NCBI RefSeq assembly: GCF_004564075.1
Contig: NZ_CP038256.1
Coordinates: 2,418,001 to 2,482,000 of the forward strand
Direction of reading: 5' to 3'
DNA from: Microbacterium sediminis
GTDB lineage: Bacteria > Actinomycetota > Actinomycetes > Actinomycetales > Microbacteriaceae
Length of the DNA stretch: 64,000 nt
The translations under genes and the position numbers were made by a program. Of this stretch, positions 45,220-53,782 are shown in pieces (position 1 is the stretch's first letter; every line of letters begins with the position of its first letter). Under the pieces are notes generated by a model, which worked only from the letters and a program-made list of their open reading frames with translations, searched no databases and was not told the origin of the DNA.

Positions 45220-45744
45220 TCAGCTGGCGACCGAGTGCGAGCGGCGTCGCTCGGCGGCCTCGACCATCGACATCGCCACCTCGAGCTGCGTCTCGTCGCC
45301 CTGCAGCTCCTGGCGCAGGAACAGCACGCGCTTGAAGTCGGAGCGCGCGCCGTCGTAGTCGCCGGCGTCGAACCGCGTGCGGCCGCGGTGCTGCAGCGCG
45401 AACGCGGTGATCGCGGGCCACTCCTGCCCCTCGGCCTCCTCGGCGCAGGTCGACAGCTCGTACTCGGCGGCGGCGTGGGCGCCGCGCTCGTTCACGACCG
45501 AGGCGTGCAGGATGCGCGCGCGCAGCAGGTCCTTGCGCGTGCCGGCCATCCGCGCCACCCGCACGGACTGCTCGCTGAGCTCGAGCGAGTCGTCGAGCTG
45601 GCCGAGCACCTTCAGCAGCCACACGCGCTCCAGCAGCGCCGGCAGGCTGCGCTGGTGACCGATCTCGGCCAGGCGCGCCCGGCATGCCGCGGGGTCCACG
45701 ATCTCACGCAGGGTCTCGCTGTCGTATCCCTGGATGTAGCTCAC
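45220..45744 (-). CDS. TPR-like helical repeat protein
   Basis: 174 residues from GTG 45744 with GAGGGGAG before it. No signal peptide or membrane helix. The chain is a run of helix pairs with TPR-type spacing, for example ALLERVWLLKVLGQLDDSLELSEQSVRVA, then LLRARILHASVVNERGAHAAAEYEL, then AFALQHRGRTRFDAGDYDGARSDFKRVL. TPR folds mediate protein contacts; no partner is obvious. It lies 35 bp upstream of the SprT-like gene on the same strand, so they may be co-transcribed. Confidence 0.75.
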   Translation of the reverse strand: MSYIQGYDSETLREIVDPAACRARLAEIGHQRSLPALLERVWLLKVLGQLDDSLELSEQSVRVARMAGTRKDLLRARILHASVVNERGAHAAAEYELSTCAEEAEGQEWPAITAFALQHRGRTRFDAGDYDGARSDFKRVLFLRQELQGDETQLEVAMSMVEAAERRRSHSVAS

Positions 45745-45857
45745 GGCTCACTCCCCTCGCGCGGTCGGCCCTTCCAGTCTGCGGGACGGATCGGCCGTCC
45801 TCGGCAGGGCACGCGGACCGATCCGAAACCGAACCGTTACCAACATCCCGGTACGCG

Positions 45858-46718
45858 TCAGCGGTCGAACAGCGACCACGACGGGCGCGGCGAGTCGGTC
45901 GCATCGCCGTCGATCGCGGGACGCGCGTCGGCGACGAAGCGATTGATCTCGTCGCCGTGCGCGACCTTCGCGGGGTGGGGCCCCGCCGCCATGAGCCGCG
46001 GCAGCCACTCGACCGGCAGGGGGCGCGCCGATGCCGCCATGACGAGGTTCCCGAACCGGCGCCCCTTGAGCACCTGTACCTCGGCGAGCACGGCGATCTC
46101 CGGTAGCACCTCGCGGATCGTCGCCGCCTGCCGCCGCGCGAACGCCAGCCCGGCGCCGTCGGCGACGTTCACGAGCAGCACGCCCTCCGGCCGCAGCAGC
46201 GCGGCCGCCTCGCGGTAGAACTCGATGGTCGTCAGGTGCGCCGGGGTCTGCGCGCCGGAGTACACGTCCGAGACCAGCAGATCGGCGGCGCCCCACATCG
46301 CCTGCGGCAGTCGCGCGAGACCCTCGCGCGCATCGCCGATCCGCACGCGGATCGCGGCGCCCCGCGGCAGCGGGAGCGCCTCGCGCACGAGGTCGACGAG
46401 CGGCTGCTCGAGCTCGATCACCTGCTGCCGCGATCCCGGCCGCGTGGCCTCGATGTATCGCGGGATCGTCAGCCCGCCCGCGCCCAGGTGCACCGCCGTG
46501 AGCGGGCCCGCCGGCAGCTGGTCGATCACCGCGCCCATGCGCGCCACGTACTCGAAGTGCAGGTGCGTGGGATCGTCCGGGTCCACGTGCGACTGCGGTG
46601 TGCCGTCGACGTCGACCTCGAAGCCCGAGACGTAGTCGCTCGGCAGGATCCGCGCGATCCGCCCATCGCTCAGCCGCGCGCTGGGGGTCTCGCCCTCGGT
46701 CTGCCGCTTCCTGCCCAC
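45858..46718 (-). CDS. Spermidine synthase-like methyltransferase-fold protein
   Basis: 286 residues from GTG 46718; the frame is open further up but coding character begins about here. The Rossmann core has VHLGAGGLTIPRY (nucleotide loop), V-I-E-L-E-Q (acidic ribose contact), IGDAREGL and DLLVSDVYSGAQTPAHL, then TIEFYREAAALLRPEGVLLVNV. The aminopropyltransferase gatekeeper segment D-S-x-D-P is altered to D-V-Y-S-G, so true putrescine aminopropyl transfer is uncertain. It belongs to the wide group of short SpeE-like proteins found in actinobacteria, probably using S-adenosylmethionine or its decarboxylated form. Confidence 0.75.
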   Translation of the reverse strand: MGRKRQTEGETPSARLSDGRIARILPSDYVSGFEVDVDGTPQSHVDPDDPTHLHFEYVARMGAVIDQLPAGPLTAVHLGAGGLTIPRYIEATRPGSRQQVIELEQPLVDLVREALPLPRGAAIRVRIGDAREGLARLPQAMWGAADLLVSDVYSGAQTPAHLTTIEFYREAAALLRPEGVLLVNVADGAGLAFARRQAATIREVLPEIAVLAEVQVLKGRRFGNLVMAASARPLPVEWLPRLMAAGPHPAKVAHGDEINRFVADARPAIDGDATDSPRPSWSLFDR

Positions 46719-46744
46719 CCGTCGAGCGTACGCGCGGCGGTGGG

Positions 46745-46800
46745 GTGCGGCGGCGGGGTTTGCGGCGGGGCTTGCGACGGAGGCTTGCGGCGGGGCCTGC
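46745..46800. repeat. Four short imperfect direct repeats
   Basis: TGCGGCGGGG(T/C)TT or close variants occur four times in about 55 bp upstream of the spermidine synthase-like gene. They run straight into the left arm of the 101 bp inverted-repeat element. Confidence 0.5.
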
Positions 46801-46900
46801 CTGCACAACCACGGCAGATCCGGCCACCCAGGCCCCGGCGCCCGCGGAAACCCCGGGGGTTGCCGCAGCCCACTCCCCCGTTCTGCCGTCGTTGTGCAGG
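46800..46900. repeat. 101 bp element with 18 bp terminal inverted repeats
   Basis: CCTGCACAACCACGGCAG at 46800-46817 pairs with 46883-46900 with one mismatch. The 65 bp between is GC-rich and holds a further AACCCC/GGGGTT palindrome. It lies in the 252 bp gap between the divergent spermidine synthase-like and benE genes, where I see no other gene. It may be a small non-autonomous mobile element or a regulatory cruciform. Confidence 0.65.
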
Positions 46901-46970
46901 GCGCGGGAGCGGGCATCAGGGCTGCGCACCCGAAACGTCCCGGTGACGCGGCCGCCCTAGGCTCGTGCCG

Positions 46971-48122
46971 ATGGAACGAGGACGGATCGCCCTGGCGGGC
47001 GTCACCACCGCGCTGGTCGGGTTCGCCAGCTCATCCGCCGTCGTGCTCGCGGGCCTGCAGGGGGTGGGCGCCACGCCGACGCAGGCCGCGTCCGGGCTGG
47101 TGGCCCTGTGCCTGACGCAGGCGCTCGGCATGCTCTGGCTCGCGCAGCGCACGCGGATGCCGATCGTGCTCGCGTGGTCCACGCCGGGCGCGGCGCTGCT
47201 CGCGGCCGGATCGGTGCCCGCCGGCGGCTGGGCGGCGGCGATCGGCGCGTTCGTCGTCGCGGGTGTGCTGATCGTGCTCACCGGGCTCTGGCCGGGCCTC
47301 GCGCGGGCGGTCGCGGCGATCCCGGCCCCGATCGCGCAGGCGATGCTCGCCGGCGTGCTGGTCGGGCTGTGCCTCGCGCCCGTGCGCGGCCTCATCGAGA
47401 CCCCGTGGGCGGTGCTGCCGATCGTCGTCGTGTGGCTCGTGCTGATGCGCGTGCGCCCGGCGTGGGCGGCGCCGGCGGCCTTCGCGGCGGGGCTGATCGT
47501 GCTCGGCGTGCTCGCCGCACAGCGCGGGATCGACGGGCCGCTGCTCCCGGTGCTCGACCTCGTCGTCCCCACGTTCGAGTGGTCCGCCCTGATCGGGATC
47601 GCCCTGCCGCTGTACATCGTGACGATGGCGTCGCAGAACGTGCCGGGCGTGGCCGTGCTGGCGTCCTACGGCTACACCGCGCCGTGGCGCGAGTCGATGA
47701 TCGTCACCGGCGTCGGCACGATCGTGGGCGCGCCGTTCGGCGGCCACGCGATCAACCTCGCCGCGATCACCGCCGCGCTCTCGGCCGCGCCCGACGCGCA
47801 CCCGGATCCGCATCAGCGGTGGCGCGCCGTGCGGGTCTCGGCGCTGCTGTACCTCGCGATCGCCGCGCTCGCCACGGCGATCACCACGCTGGTGGGCGTC
47901 GCCCCGGCCGTGCTGGCCGCCGTCGCGGGCCTGGCCCTGCTGCCGACGCTGGCGTCGTCGCTGATCGGCGCCGTGCGCGACGAGGCCGATCGGATCCCCG
48001 CCGTCGTGACCTTCCTCGTCGCGGCCAGCGGCCTGAGCGCGTGGGGCATCGGCGCGGCCTTCTGGGCGCTCCTCGCGGGCCTCGCGGTGCACGCCGCGCT
48101 GCGGATCGGCCGGCGGGGTTGA
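46971..48122 (+). CDS. benE: Benzoate/H+ symporter family protein (BenE)
   Basis: 383 residues from ATG 46971 (a GTG two codons earlier is possible). About twelve membrane helices are visible. The family signatures are clear: VTMASQNVPGVAVLASYGY and GAPFGGHAINLAAITAAL, both central to BenE proteins. BenE takes up benzoate with protons. No benzoate catabolic genes are near, so the substrate may differ. The gene stands alone between an inverted-repeat element and the small ABM gene 37 bp downstream. Confidence 0.87.
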   Translation: MERGRIALAGVTTALVGFASSSAVVLAGLQGVGATPTQAASGLVALCLTQALGMLWLAQRTRMPIVLAWSTPGAALLAAGSVPAGGWAAAIGAFVVAGVLIVLTGLWPGLARAVAAIPAPIAQAMLAGVLVGLCLAPVRGLIETPWAVLPIVVVWLVLMRVRPAWAAPAAFAAGLIVLGVLAAQRGIDGPLLPVLDLVVPTFEWSALIGIALPLYIVTMASQNVPGVAVLASYGYTAPWRESMIVTGVGTIVGAPFGGHAINLAAITAALSAAPDAHPDPHQRWRAVRVSALLYLAIAALATAITTLVGVAPAVLAAVAGLALLPTLASSLIGAVRDEADRIPAVVTFLVAASGLSAWGIGAAFWALLAGLAVHAALRIGRRG

Positions 48123-48159
48123 GCCGGCGGATGTCGGTGGGGCGCGCCACCATCGGGGC

Positions 48160-48459
48160 ATGACCTTCGCGAACATCGGAACCCTCGGCGCGCTCCCCGG
48201 CCGCCGCGACGAGCTCATCGCGCACCTCACCCGACCCTGGACGGAGGTGCCCGAGGGGTGCCTGCTGTACGAGGTCGGCGCATCCGACGACGCGCCCGAC
48301 ACGGTGTTCGTCGCCGAGCTGTGGACCTCGGCCGAGGCGCACGCCGCCTCCCTGCAGCTGCCGTCGGTGCGCGCTTCGATCGAGGCGGCCCGGCCGCTCC
48401 TCAGCGGCGAGTTCGGCGGCTACCGCTTCGACGTCGTGGGCTCGCCCCTGCGGTCGTGA
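48160..48459 (+). CDS. Antibiotic biosynthesis monooxygenase (ABM) domain protein
   Basis: 99 residues from ATG 48160. A dimeric ferredoxin-like fold is indicated by the pattern A-x-x-G-(R)-R-DELIAHL, then PEGCLLYEVG and DTVFVAELWTSAEAHAASLQLP. These ABM proteins are usually small cofactor-free oxygenases acting on quinol-type compounds or are heme-degrading; the true function of most is unknown. It follows benE closely and may share its transcript. Confidence 0.82.
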   Translation: MTFANIGTLGALPGRRDELIAHLTRPWTEVPEGCLLYEVGASDDAPDTVFVAELWTSAEAHAASLQLPSVRASIEAARPLLSGEFGGYRFDVVGSPLRS

Positions 48460-48534
48460 CCCCCGGGCTCGTCGAGCAGCAGCCCCACGGGCTCCTCGAG
48501 CAGAGCCCGCCCGCTCCCGGGCCGTGACCCACAC

Positions 48535-48605
48535 GGGCTCGTCGAGCAGAGTGAGCGCAGCGAACGGCGCCGAGACGGATCGAGCGAGCGCAGCGAGTCG
48601 AGATC
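48535..48605. repeat. Copy of the dispersed CGACGAGCC...CGACTC repeat
   Basis: GGGCTCGTCGAGCAGAGTGAG followed by GCGCAGCGAA and ending in GCAGCGAGTCGAGATC. It matches copies at 49203-49273, 49379-49451 and 49629-49700 in the same orientation. It lies in the gap between the ABM gene and the GNAT gene. Confidence 0.8.
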
Positions 48606-48655
48606 ACCAGAGCACGCACGCACGCACGACGATCCCCCGCTGGCAGACTGACCGC

Positions 48656-49138
48656 ATGGAGCACGCGCTGATCCGCCCCGCCGTGCCCGACGACGCGGAG
48701 GCGATCGGCCGGATCCACGTCGCGGTCTGGCAGCACGCCTACGCCGGGCTGCTGCCGCAGCAGGCGCTCGACGAGCTCGACCCCGTGGCGCGCGGCGCGT
48801 GGTGGCGGAAGGGGCTGATCACCGGTGCGGCGAGCGCCTGGGTCGCGGTGCGCGGTGGCGAGATCGTCGGATTCGCCGGTGCGGGCCCCGCGGTCGGCGA
48901 ACCGGAGATCACGCAGCTCTACACGCTCTACGTCCTGCCCGAGCATCACGGCACGGGCGTCGCCGGCCCGCTCACGGCGGCGGCGATCGGCGACGGACCG
49001 GCACTGCTCAACGTGCTCGACGGCAACGCGCGCGCCATCCGGTTCTACGAGAAGATCGGCTTCCGCTTCGACGGGCACACCAGCACCGAGCGGCTGTTCG
49101 GGATCGAGGTCGTCGAGCACCGCATGATCCGCGACTGA
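48656..49138 (+). CDS. GNAT family N-acetyltransferase
   Basis: 160 residues from ATG 48656; the frame is open upstream but only through the repeat. The fold is typical: IRPAVPDDAEAIGRIHVAVW at the N-terminus, then the acetyl-CoA strand LYTLYVLPEHHGTGVAGPL (the R/Q-x-x-G-x-G/A loop appears as HHGTGVA), and NARAIRFYEKIGFRFDG with the C-terminal Y-E-K-x-G-F motif. It should transfer acetyl groups from acetyl-CoA to an amine, but the substrate is unknown. It lies between two repeat blocks. Confidence 0.87.
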   Translation: MEHALIRPAVPDDAEAIGRIHVAVWQHAYAGLLPQQALDELDPVARGAWWRKGLITGAASAWVAVRGGEIVGFAGAGPAVGEPEITQLYTLYVLPEHHGTGVAGPLTAAAIGDGPALLNVLDGNARAIRFYEKIGFRFDGHTSTERLFGIEVVEHRMIRD

Positions 49139-49197
49139 CCGCGGGCGCACGGCGATCTCGCCTCCGCGGCTGCGCCGCTTCGTTCACAGGCCGTAAC

Positions 49198-49795
49198 CCC
49201 TACGGGCTCGTCGAGCAGAGTGAGCGCAGCGAACGACGCCGAGACGGATCGAGCGAGCGCAGCGAGTCGAGATCCCCAGGGGCGCAGGCCTAGAGATCTC
49301 GACTCCGCGGCTTCGCCGCTCCGCTCGATCCGTCTCCGCTCCGCGCTTCGCGCTCCGGTCGACGAGCCGTGACCCCCACGGGCTCGTCGAGCAGAGTGAG
49401 CGCAGCGAACGACGCCGAGACGAATCGAGCGAGCGCAGCGAGTCGAGATCCCCAGGGGAGCACCGCGTCGCGCAGCGACGACCACAGGACCACAGGCCTC
49501 GATCTCGACTCCGCGGCTGCGCCGCTCCGCTCGATCCGTCTCCGCTCCGCGGCTGCGCCGCTTCGGTCGACGAGCCGTGGAGCTACAGCGCGTCGAACGT
49601 CTCGACCCCCCACGGGCCGTGACCCCCACGGGCTCGTCGAGCAAAGTGAGCGCAGCGAACGACGCCGAGACGGATCGAGCGAGCGCAGCGAGTCGAGATC
49701 CCCAGGGGAGCACCGCGTCGCGGAGCGACGACCACAGGGCCACAGGCCCGATCTCGACTCCGCGCTGCGCCGCTCCGGTCGACGAGCCGTGGGCC
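49198..49795. repeat. ~600 bp array of alternating inverted repeats
   Basis: The 752 bp gap 49139-49890 holds no gene. Direct-orientation units (GGGCTCGTCGAGCAGAGTGAG to GCAGCGAGTCGAGATC) at about 49203, 49379 and 49629 alternate with reverse units (GATCTCGACTCCGCG to GGTCGACGAGCC) at about 49295, 49501 and 49749. Each pair can fold into a long hairpin. A block of about 140 bp at 49369 recurs at 49619 with a few changes, an exact 250 bp step. Intervening spacers such as GGGGAGCACCGCGTCGCG are duplicated as well. The array ends about 95 bp before the next gene. Confidence 0.85.
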
Positions 49796-49890
49796 TGACC
49801 ACGCGGGCGGCGGCGGAGCGACCCCCTAATCTGGTGCCACACCGCACCGCCGACCGGCACCGCGGCCGACCGAGCAGATCGGAGGTTCCC

Positions 49891-51315
49891 ATGTCCATGC
49901 AGAGCCAAGTCGAGAGCGTCAAGGCCATCATCGGCGAACCCGAGGTCGTCGAGGACGGCGCCCGGGCGATCGGCGTGGAGCGGGAGCCGGCGTGGCTCGC
50001 GCTCAAGGCCGCCGCCACCGAGCTGCAGGGGCTGCAGGTCAAGGACGGTTCCGTGCCCGAGGAGCACGACCGCGCCCGCGCGCTCGTGGCCGAGGTGATC
50101 GCAGGGATCGAGGCGCTCGCGCCCCGCTTCCCGCACGACCGCGAGTACCTCGCCGCCGCGGTGGCCGACCTGCGCCGCTGGTCCGATGAGGGCCTGGGTG
50201 TGCCGGACTTCCACGACTCGCTCGTGGCGTTCCAGCCGCAGCGGCATCGCGTCGACGGGCTGCGCCACCTCGTGGTGTTCCCGATGTACACGCAGAACGG
50301 ATCGCCCGACCGGCACCTCGAGGCCGTGCTCGTGGAGGTCATCTGGTCGGAGTTCATCGCGCGGCTGGAGGCCGATCACTACTGCAACAAGCTGTTCGTG
50401 AGCCTGCGGCTGATCGACTTCACCCCCGGCTACGACACCAACTCAGCGGTGCTGTTCCCCGAGACGGTGTCGGTGGCCGAGGTGCCGGCGTTCACGTGGG
50501 GCGCGATCTTCCAGGATCGCGAGGCCGCCCGCTACGGGCGCGTCGTGCGGGCCGCGGCCGAGATCACGAAGCTCGAGCTGCCCGAGGATGCCGAGCGGCT
50601 GCTCGACGACCAGGCGCTCGCCGAGCGCACGTTCGTGATGTGGGACCTGATCCACGATCGCACCCACATGCGCGGCGACCTGCCGTTCGATCCCTTCATG
50701 ATCAAGCAGCGCATGCCGTACTTCCTCTACGGGCTCGAGGAGCTGCGCTGCGACCTCACCGCCTACCGCGAGACGCTCGCGATCGAGGAGCGGCTGCAGG
50801 CGGCCGGCGAGCTCGACGAGGTCGACCACGAGACGCTCGATCAGGCGCGGCTCGTGCGGTACGCCGTGCTGTTCGATCGGATCTTCCGGTTCGCGATCAC
50901 CGGCTCGCGGGTGCGCAACTACGACGGGCTCGGCGGCCAGCTGCTGTTCGCGTGGCTGCACCAGCGCGGCGCGCTGCACTGGACCGACACGTCGCTGTCG
51001 TTCGACTGGGACGCCGTGCCGGGTGCCGTGGTGGCGCTGGCCGACGAGATCGATCGGCTGTACTGGCGATCGATCGACCGGCCCAAGACGGTGCACTGGC
51101 TCGCGGCATACGACCTCGTGCGCTCCGTGCTGTCGCCGCACCCGGCGTCGGTGTGGGCCCGCGGCCTGCCGGACGAGGTCCTCGCGGGCCCGCCGAAGGG
51201 CTACACGGACGCCGTGCTCGACGACGAGTTCCCGCTGTCGATGTTCTACGAGGCGCTCGACCGCAAGATGCGCGACGTGATCGCCTCAACCTCGGGGATC
51301 CGGGCGGCGTACTGA
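49891..51315 (+). CDS. DUF6421-type protein with candidate metal site
   Basis: 474 residues from ATG 49891, with GGAGG five bases before. I place it in the DUF6421 family from the central segment HDRTHMRGDLPFDPFMIKQR, then PYFLYGLEELRCDLTAYRE. No signal peptide or membrane helix, so it is cytoplasmic. H255, D256 and H259 (HDRTH) and E283, E284, R286 and D288 (EELRCD) lie 23 residues apart. This recalls the H-E-x-x-H ... E-E-x-R-x-D layout of some zinc peptidases, but with Asp instead of the first Glu. No function is known to me. The gene is isolated between the inverted-repeat array and a palindrome. Confidence 0.7.
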   Translation: MSMQSQVESVKAIIGEPEVVEDGARAIGVEREPAWLALKAAATELQGLQVKDGSVPEEHDRARALVAEVIAGIEALAPRFPHDREYLAAAVADLRRWSDEGLGVPDFHDSLVAFQPQRHRVDGLRHLVVFPMYTQNGSPDRHLEAVLVEVIWSEFIARLEADHYCNKLFVSLRLIDFTPGYDTNSAVLFPETVSVAEVPAFTWGAIFQDREAARYGRVVRAAAEITKLELPEDAERLLDDQALAERTFVMWDLIHDRTHMRGDLPFDPFMIKQRMPYFLYGLEELRCDLTAYRETLAIEERLQAAGELDEVDHETLDQARLVRYAVLFDRIFRFAITGSRVRNYDGLGGQLLFAWLHQRGALHWTDTSLSFDWDAVPGAVVALADEIDRLYWRSIDRPKTVHWLAAYDLVRSVLSPHPASVWARGLPDEVLAGPPKGYTDAVLDDEFPLSMFYEALDRKMRDVIASTSGIRAAY

Positions 51316-51325
51316 TCCGGCCCGC

Positions 51326-51434
51326 GGTGGTCGCTTCATCTTCGGCGCTTCGCGCCTTCGTTCCGCAACCGAGCGGCTGTACCGCCCGGTTGCGGAACGC
51401 AGCGGCCGAAGGTCGCGGAGATGAAGCGACCACC
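51326..51434. repeat. Palindromic element, copy A, between convergent genes
   Basis: Outer arms 51326-51341 and 51419-51434 are a perfect 16 bp inverted repeat (GGTGGTCGCTTCATCT). Inside, GTTCCGCAACC (51360-51370) pairs perfectly with 51389-51399, and a GGCGC-TTC-GCGCC hairpin lies near 51345. The left half matches copy B at 44641-44693. It fills the gap between the DUF6421-type gene and the convergent FtsX-like gene. Confidence 0.75.
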
Positions 51435-51448
51435 TGTGGCCCCGTGCG

Positions 51449-52897
51449 TCAGTCGGCCGCGAGGGCCTCGACCGGGGCCACGCGCGTGGCCAGCCGCGTC
51501 GGGCCGACCGATGCGACGAGCGTGAGGATCGCGGTGGCCGCCACGATCACCACCATCGGCAGCCACGGCACCGCGGGCGGCACGAGCGCACCCGCCGGCG
51601 CGCCCGCTGCCGTCGAGATCGATCCGAGCAGCGACTGCGCCGCGGCCCAGCCGTAGCCGATGCCGAGGACGAGACCGACCGCGACGGCCGTGATCGTGAT
51701 GTGCGCCGCCTCGAGCAGCACCATGCGGCGCACCTGCGGGTTCGACAGGCCCAGCGCGCGCAGCAGCCCGAGCTCCGTGCGGCGCTGCACCACGCCGATC
51801 GTGAGGAGGTTCACGAGGCCCACGGCCGCGATCACCGCCGAGACGGCGACGAGCCCCATCATCACGCCGGCGAACAGGTCCATCATGGCCGCGAAGTCCG
51901 CGCCCATGGATCCGCCGGAGTTGGCGATCATGACCGCCTTGGCCGACTCGGCCGCGACGGCGAACATCGTCACGAGCGTGACGCCCACGACCACGCCGAT
52001 CGCCATGCGGCTCGAGCGCTCGGGGTAGCGCAGCGCGTTCTCGGCCGCCATGCGCGCGGTGGCCGAGCCGCCGAACGCCCGGCCCACGAGCCGCAGCGCG
52101 GGCGGCATGACGAGCGTGGCGCCGATGACGAGGCCGGTGAACGAGATCAGGCCGCCGACGAACGAGACGACGATGGCCAGCGGCGTGAGGAGGCCGAGCA
52201 TCACGCCGATGCCCAGCAGCGCGCCGCCGGTGACGAGCAGCGCGATCGCGCCGACGTGGCGGCCCCTGCCGCCGCGCGCCTGCTCCGAGGTGCGCTCGAC
52301 CGAGCCGCCCAGCGCCTGCAGCGGCGTGACCGACAGCACGCGGCGGTAGCCGGCCCACGCCGCGGCCCAGGTGGTGAGCACGACGGCGATCGTCGGCAGC
52401 GCGAGCCACGGCTGCAGCACCGCGTACTCGACCGGCGGCACGTCGAGCAGCGCGCCGGCCACGGCGACGCCGGCGAGCGACAGCACGACGCCGGCGACGA
52501 GGCCGGTGAGCGACCCGATGACGCCGACGACGAGCCCCTGCCGCGCGACCTCCGCCCGCTGCGCGTGCGCGGAGGCGCCGATGAGCCGCATGAGGGCGAT
52601 CCGGCGGGTGCGGCCCGCGACGATCGTCGAGAAGGTGTTGGCCGTGACCACCGCGCCCACGTACATCGCGATGATGACGAAGATCACGCTGAGCACGGGG
52701 ATCATGAGGGCGAGGGTCTCGCCGTCGCTGCCGAAGACGGCCCGCAGCAGCGCCGAGAGGTACCCGGTGGTCGAGAGCAGGACGACGCCGAACGCGGTCG
52801 ACAGCGCGGCCACGAGCACGCTCGCGCCCATGCCGCGCTCGGCGAGGAACGCGATCGACCGGCCGCGCGGCGCGGCATCGACGGTCACGGCGGTCAT
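51449..52897 (-). CDS. FtsX-like ABC permease
   Basis: 482 residues from ATG 52897, overlapping the ATPase gene as ATGA. About eight to ten membrane helices form two FtsX-like units: one around residues 20-190 and another around 225-480, each ending in a short basic stretch followed by PLQAL or PVEAL. The typical ELGLLRALGLSNPQVRRMVLLEA segment is near residue 375. It works with the LolD-like ATPase upstream as a mechanotransmission-type ABC system. The tandem NarL-type two-component genes just upstream may control it. Confidence 0.9.
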   Translation of the reverse strand: MTAVTVDAAPRGRSIAFLAERGMGASVLVAALSTAFGVVLLSTTGYLSALLRAVFGSDGETLALMIPVLSVIFVIIAMYVGAVVTANTFSTIVAGRTRRIALMRLIGASAHAQRAEVARQGLVVGVIGSLTGLVAGVVLSLAGVAVAGALLDVPPVEYAVLQPWLALPTIAVVLTTWAAAWAGYRRVLSVTPLQALGGSVERTSEQARGGRGRHVGAIALLVTGGALLGIGVMLGLLTPLAIVVSFVGGLISFTGLVIGATLVMPPALRLVGRAFGGSATARMAAENALRYPERSSRMAIGVVVGVTLVTMFAVAAESAKAVMIANSGGSMGADFAAMMDLFAGVMMGLVAVSAVIAAVGLVNLLTIGVVQRRTELGLLRALGLSNPQVRRMVLLEAAHITITAVAVGLVLGIGYGWAAAQSLLGSISTAAGAPAGALVPPAVPWLPMVVIVAATAILTLVASVGPTRLATRVAPVEALAAD

Positions 52898-53685
52898 GCC
52901 GTCACCCCGGCGGCGGCTGCAGCGGCGGGTGCGCCATCGGCGGCCAGCATGTGGGCGGAGATCTGCTCGGCCGTCTGCCGCGGCTTGTCGGCCACGATCC
53001 GCCCGTCGCCCAGGAACAGCACGCGATCGGCGTGCGCGGCGGCGATCGGATCGTGCGTGACCATCGCGATCGACTGGCCGTGCTCGCGGCTGGCGGTGGC
53101 CAGCAGCGCGAGCACCTCGCGGCTCGTGCGCGAATCGAGCGCGCCGGTCGGCTCGTCGGCGAAGACGAGGTCGGGAGCGGTGGCGAGGGCGCGGGCGATC
53201 GCGACGCGCTGCTGCTGGCCGCCGCTGAGCTCGTGCGGGCGATGGGTGAGGCGGCCGCGCAGCCCGAGCGACTCGATGAGGCCGTCGATGCGCGCCTGCT
53301 CGGCCGCCGTGGGGCGGCGCCCGTCGAGGTCGAACGGCAGCAGGATGTTGCCGCGCACGTCGAGCGTGGGCACGAGGTTGAACGACTGGAACACGAAGCC
53401 GACGCGCCGGCGGCGCAGGACCGTGAGCTCCGAGTCGCGCAGGCCGGTGATCTCCTGATCGCCGATCCAGGCGCGACCGCCGGTGGGGGCGTCCAGGCCC
53501 GCCATGATGTGCATGAGGGTGGACTTGCCCGATCCGCTCGGGCCCATGATCGCGGTGAACTGGCCGCGGCGGATGCCGACGCTGACGTCGTCGAGCGCGC
53601 GGACCGCGCCGTCGCCCGAGCCGAAGGTCTTGGACAGGTGTGTCACGCGGGCGGCAAGGCCCAGGTCGCTGGTGCTGATCTCCAT
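52894..53685 (-). CDS. LolD/MacB-type ABC ATPase
   Basis: 263 residues from ATG 53685. Walker A GPSGSGKST, Q-loop FVFQSFNLVPTLDVRGNI, signature ELSGGQQQRVAIARAL, Walker B DLVFADEPTGALD and H-loop MVTHDPIAAAHADR are complete. This type pairs with FtsX-like permeases in peptide resistance or lipoprotein handling. It overlaps the permease downstream. A 188 bp palindrome separates it from the response-regulator gene upstream. Confidence 0.92.
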   Translation of the reverse strand: MEISTSDLGLAARVTHLSKTFGSGDGAVRALDDVSVGIRRGQFTAIMGPSGSGKSTLMHIMAGLDAPTGGRAWIGDQEITGLRDSELTVLRRRRVGFVFQSFNLVPTLDVRGNILLPFDLDGRRPTAAEQARIDGLIESLGLRGRLTHRPHELSGGQQQRVAIARALATAPDLVFADEPTGALDSRTSREVLALLATASREHGQSIAMVTHDPIAAAHADRVLFLGDGRIVADKPRQTAEQISAHMLAADGAPAAAAAAGVTA

Positions 53686-53782
53686 GTCCTCGACGCTACG
53701 GACGGCCCCGTAGCGCGGTCATCGGCCGCGGGGCGCATCCGCGTACATCGCAAGGATGACGTTTTGCGGGTGGGTTTCGGCT

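Noticed and set aside
49198..49795. Open frames reading through the inverted-repeat array, including upstream extensions of the DUF6421-type gene
   Set aside because: They translate the repeats themselves, several frames are open at once, and the ribosome-binding site and family similarity point to ATG 49891.
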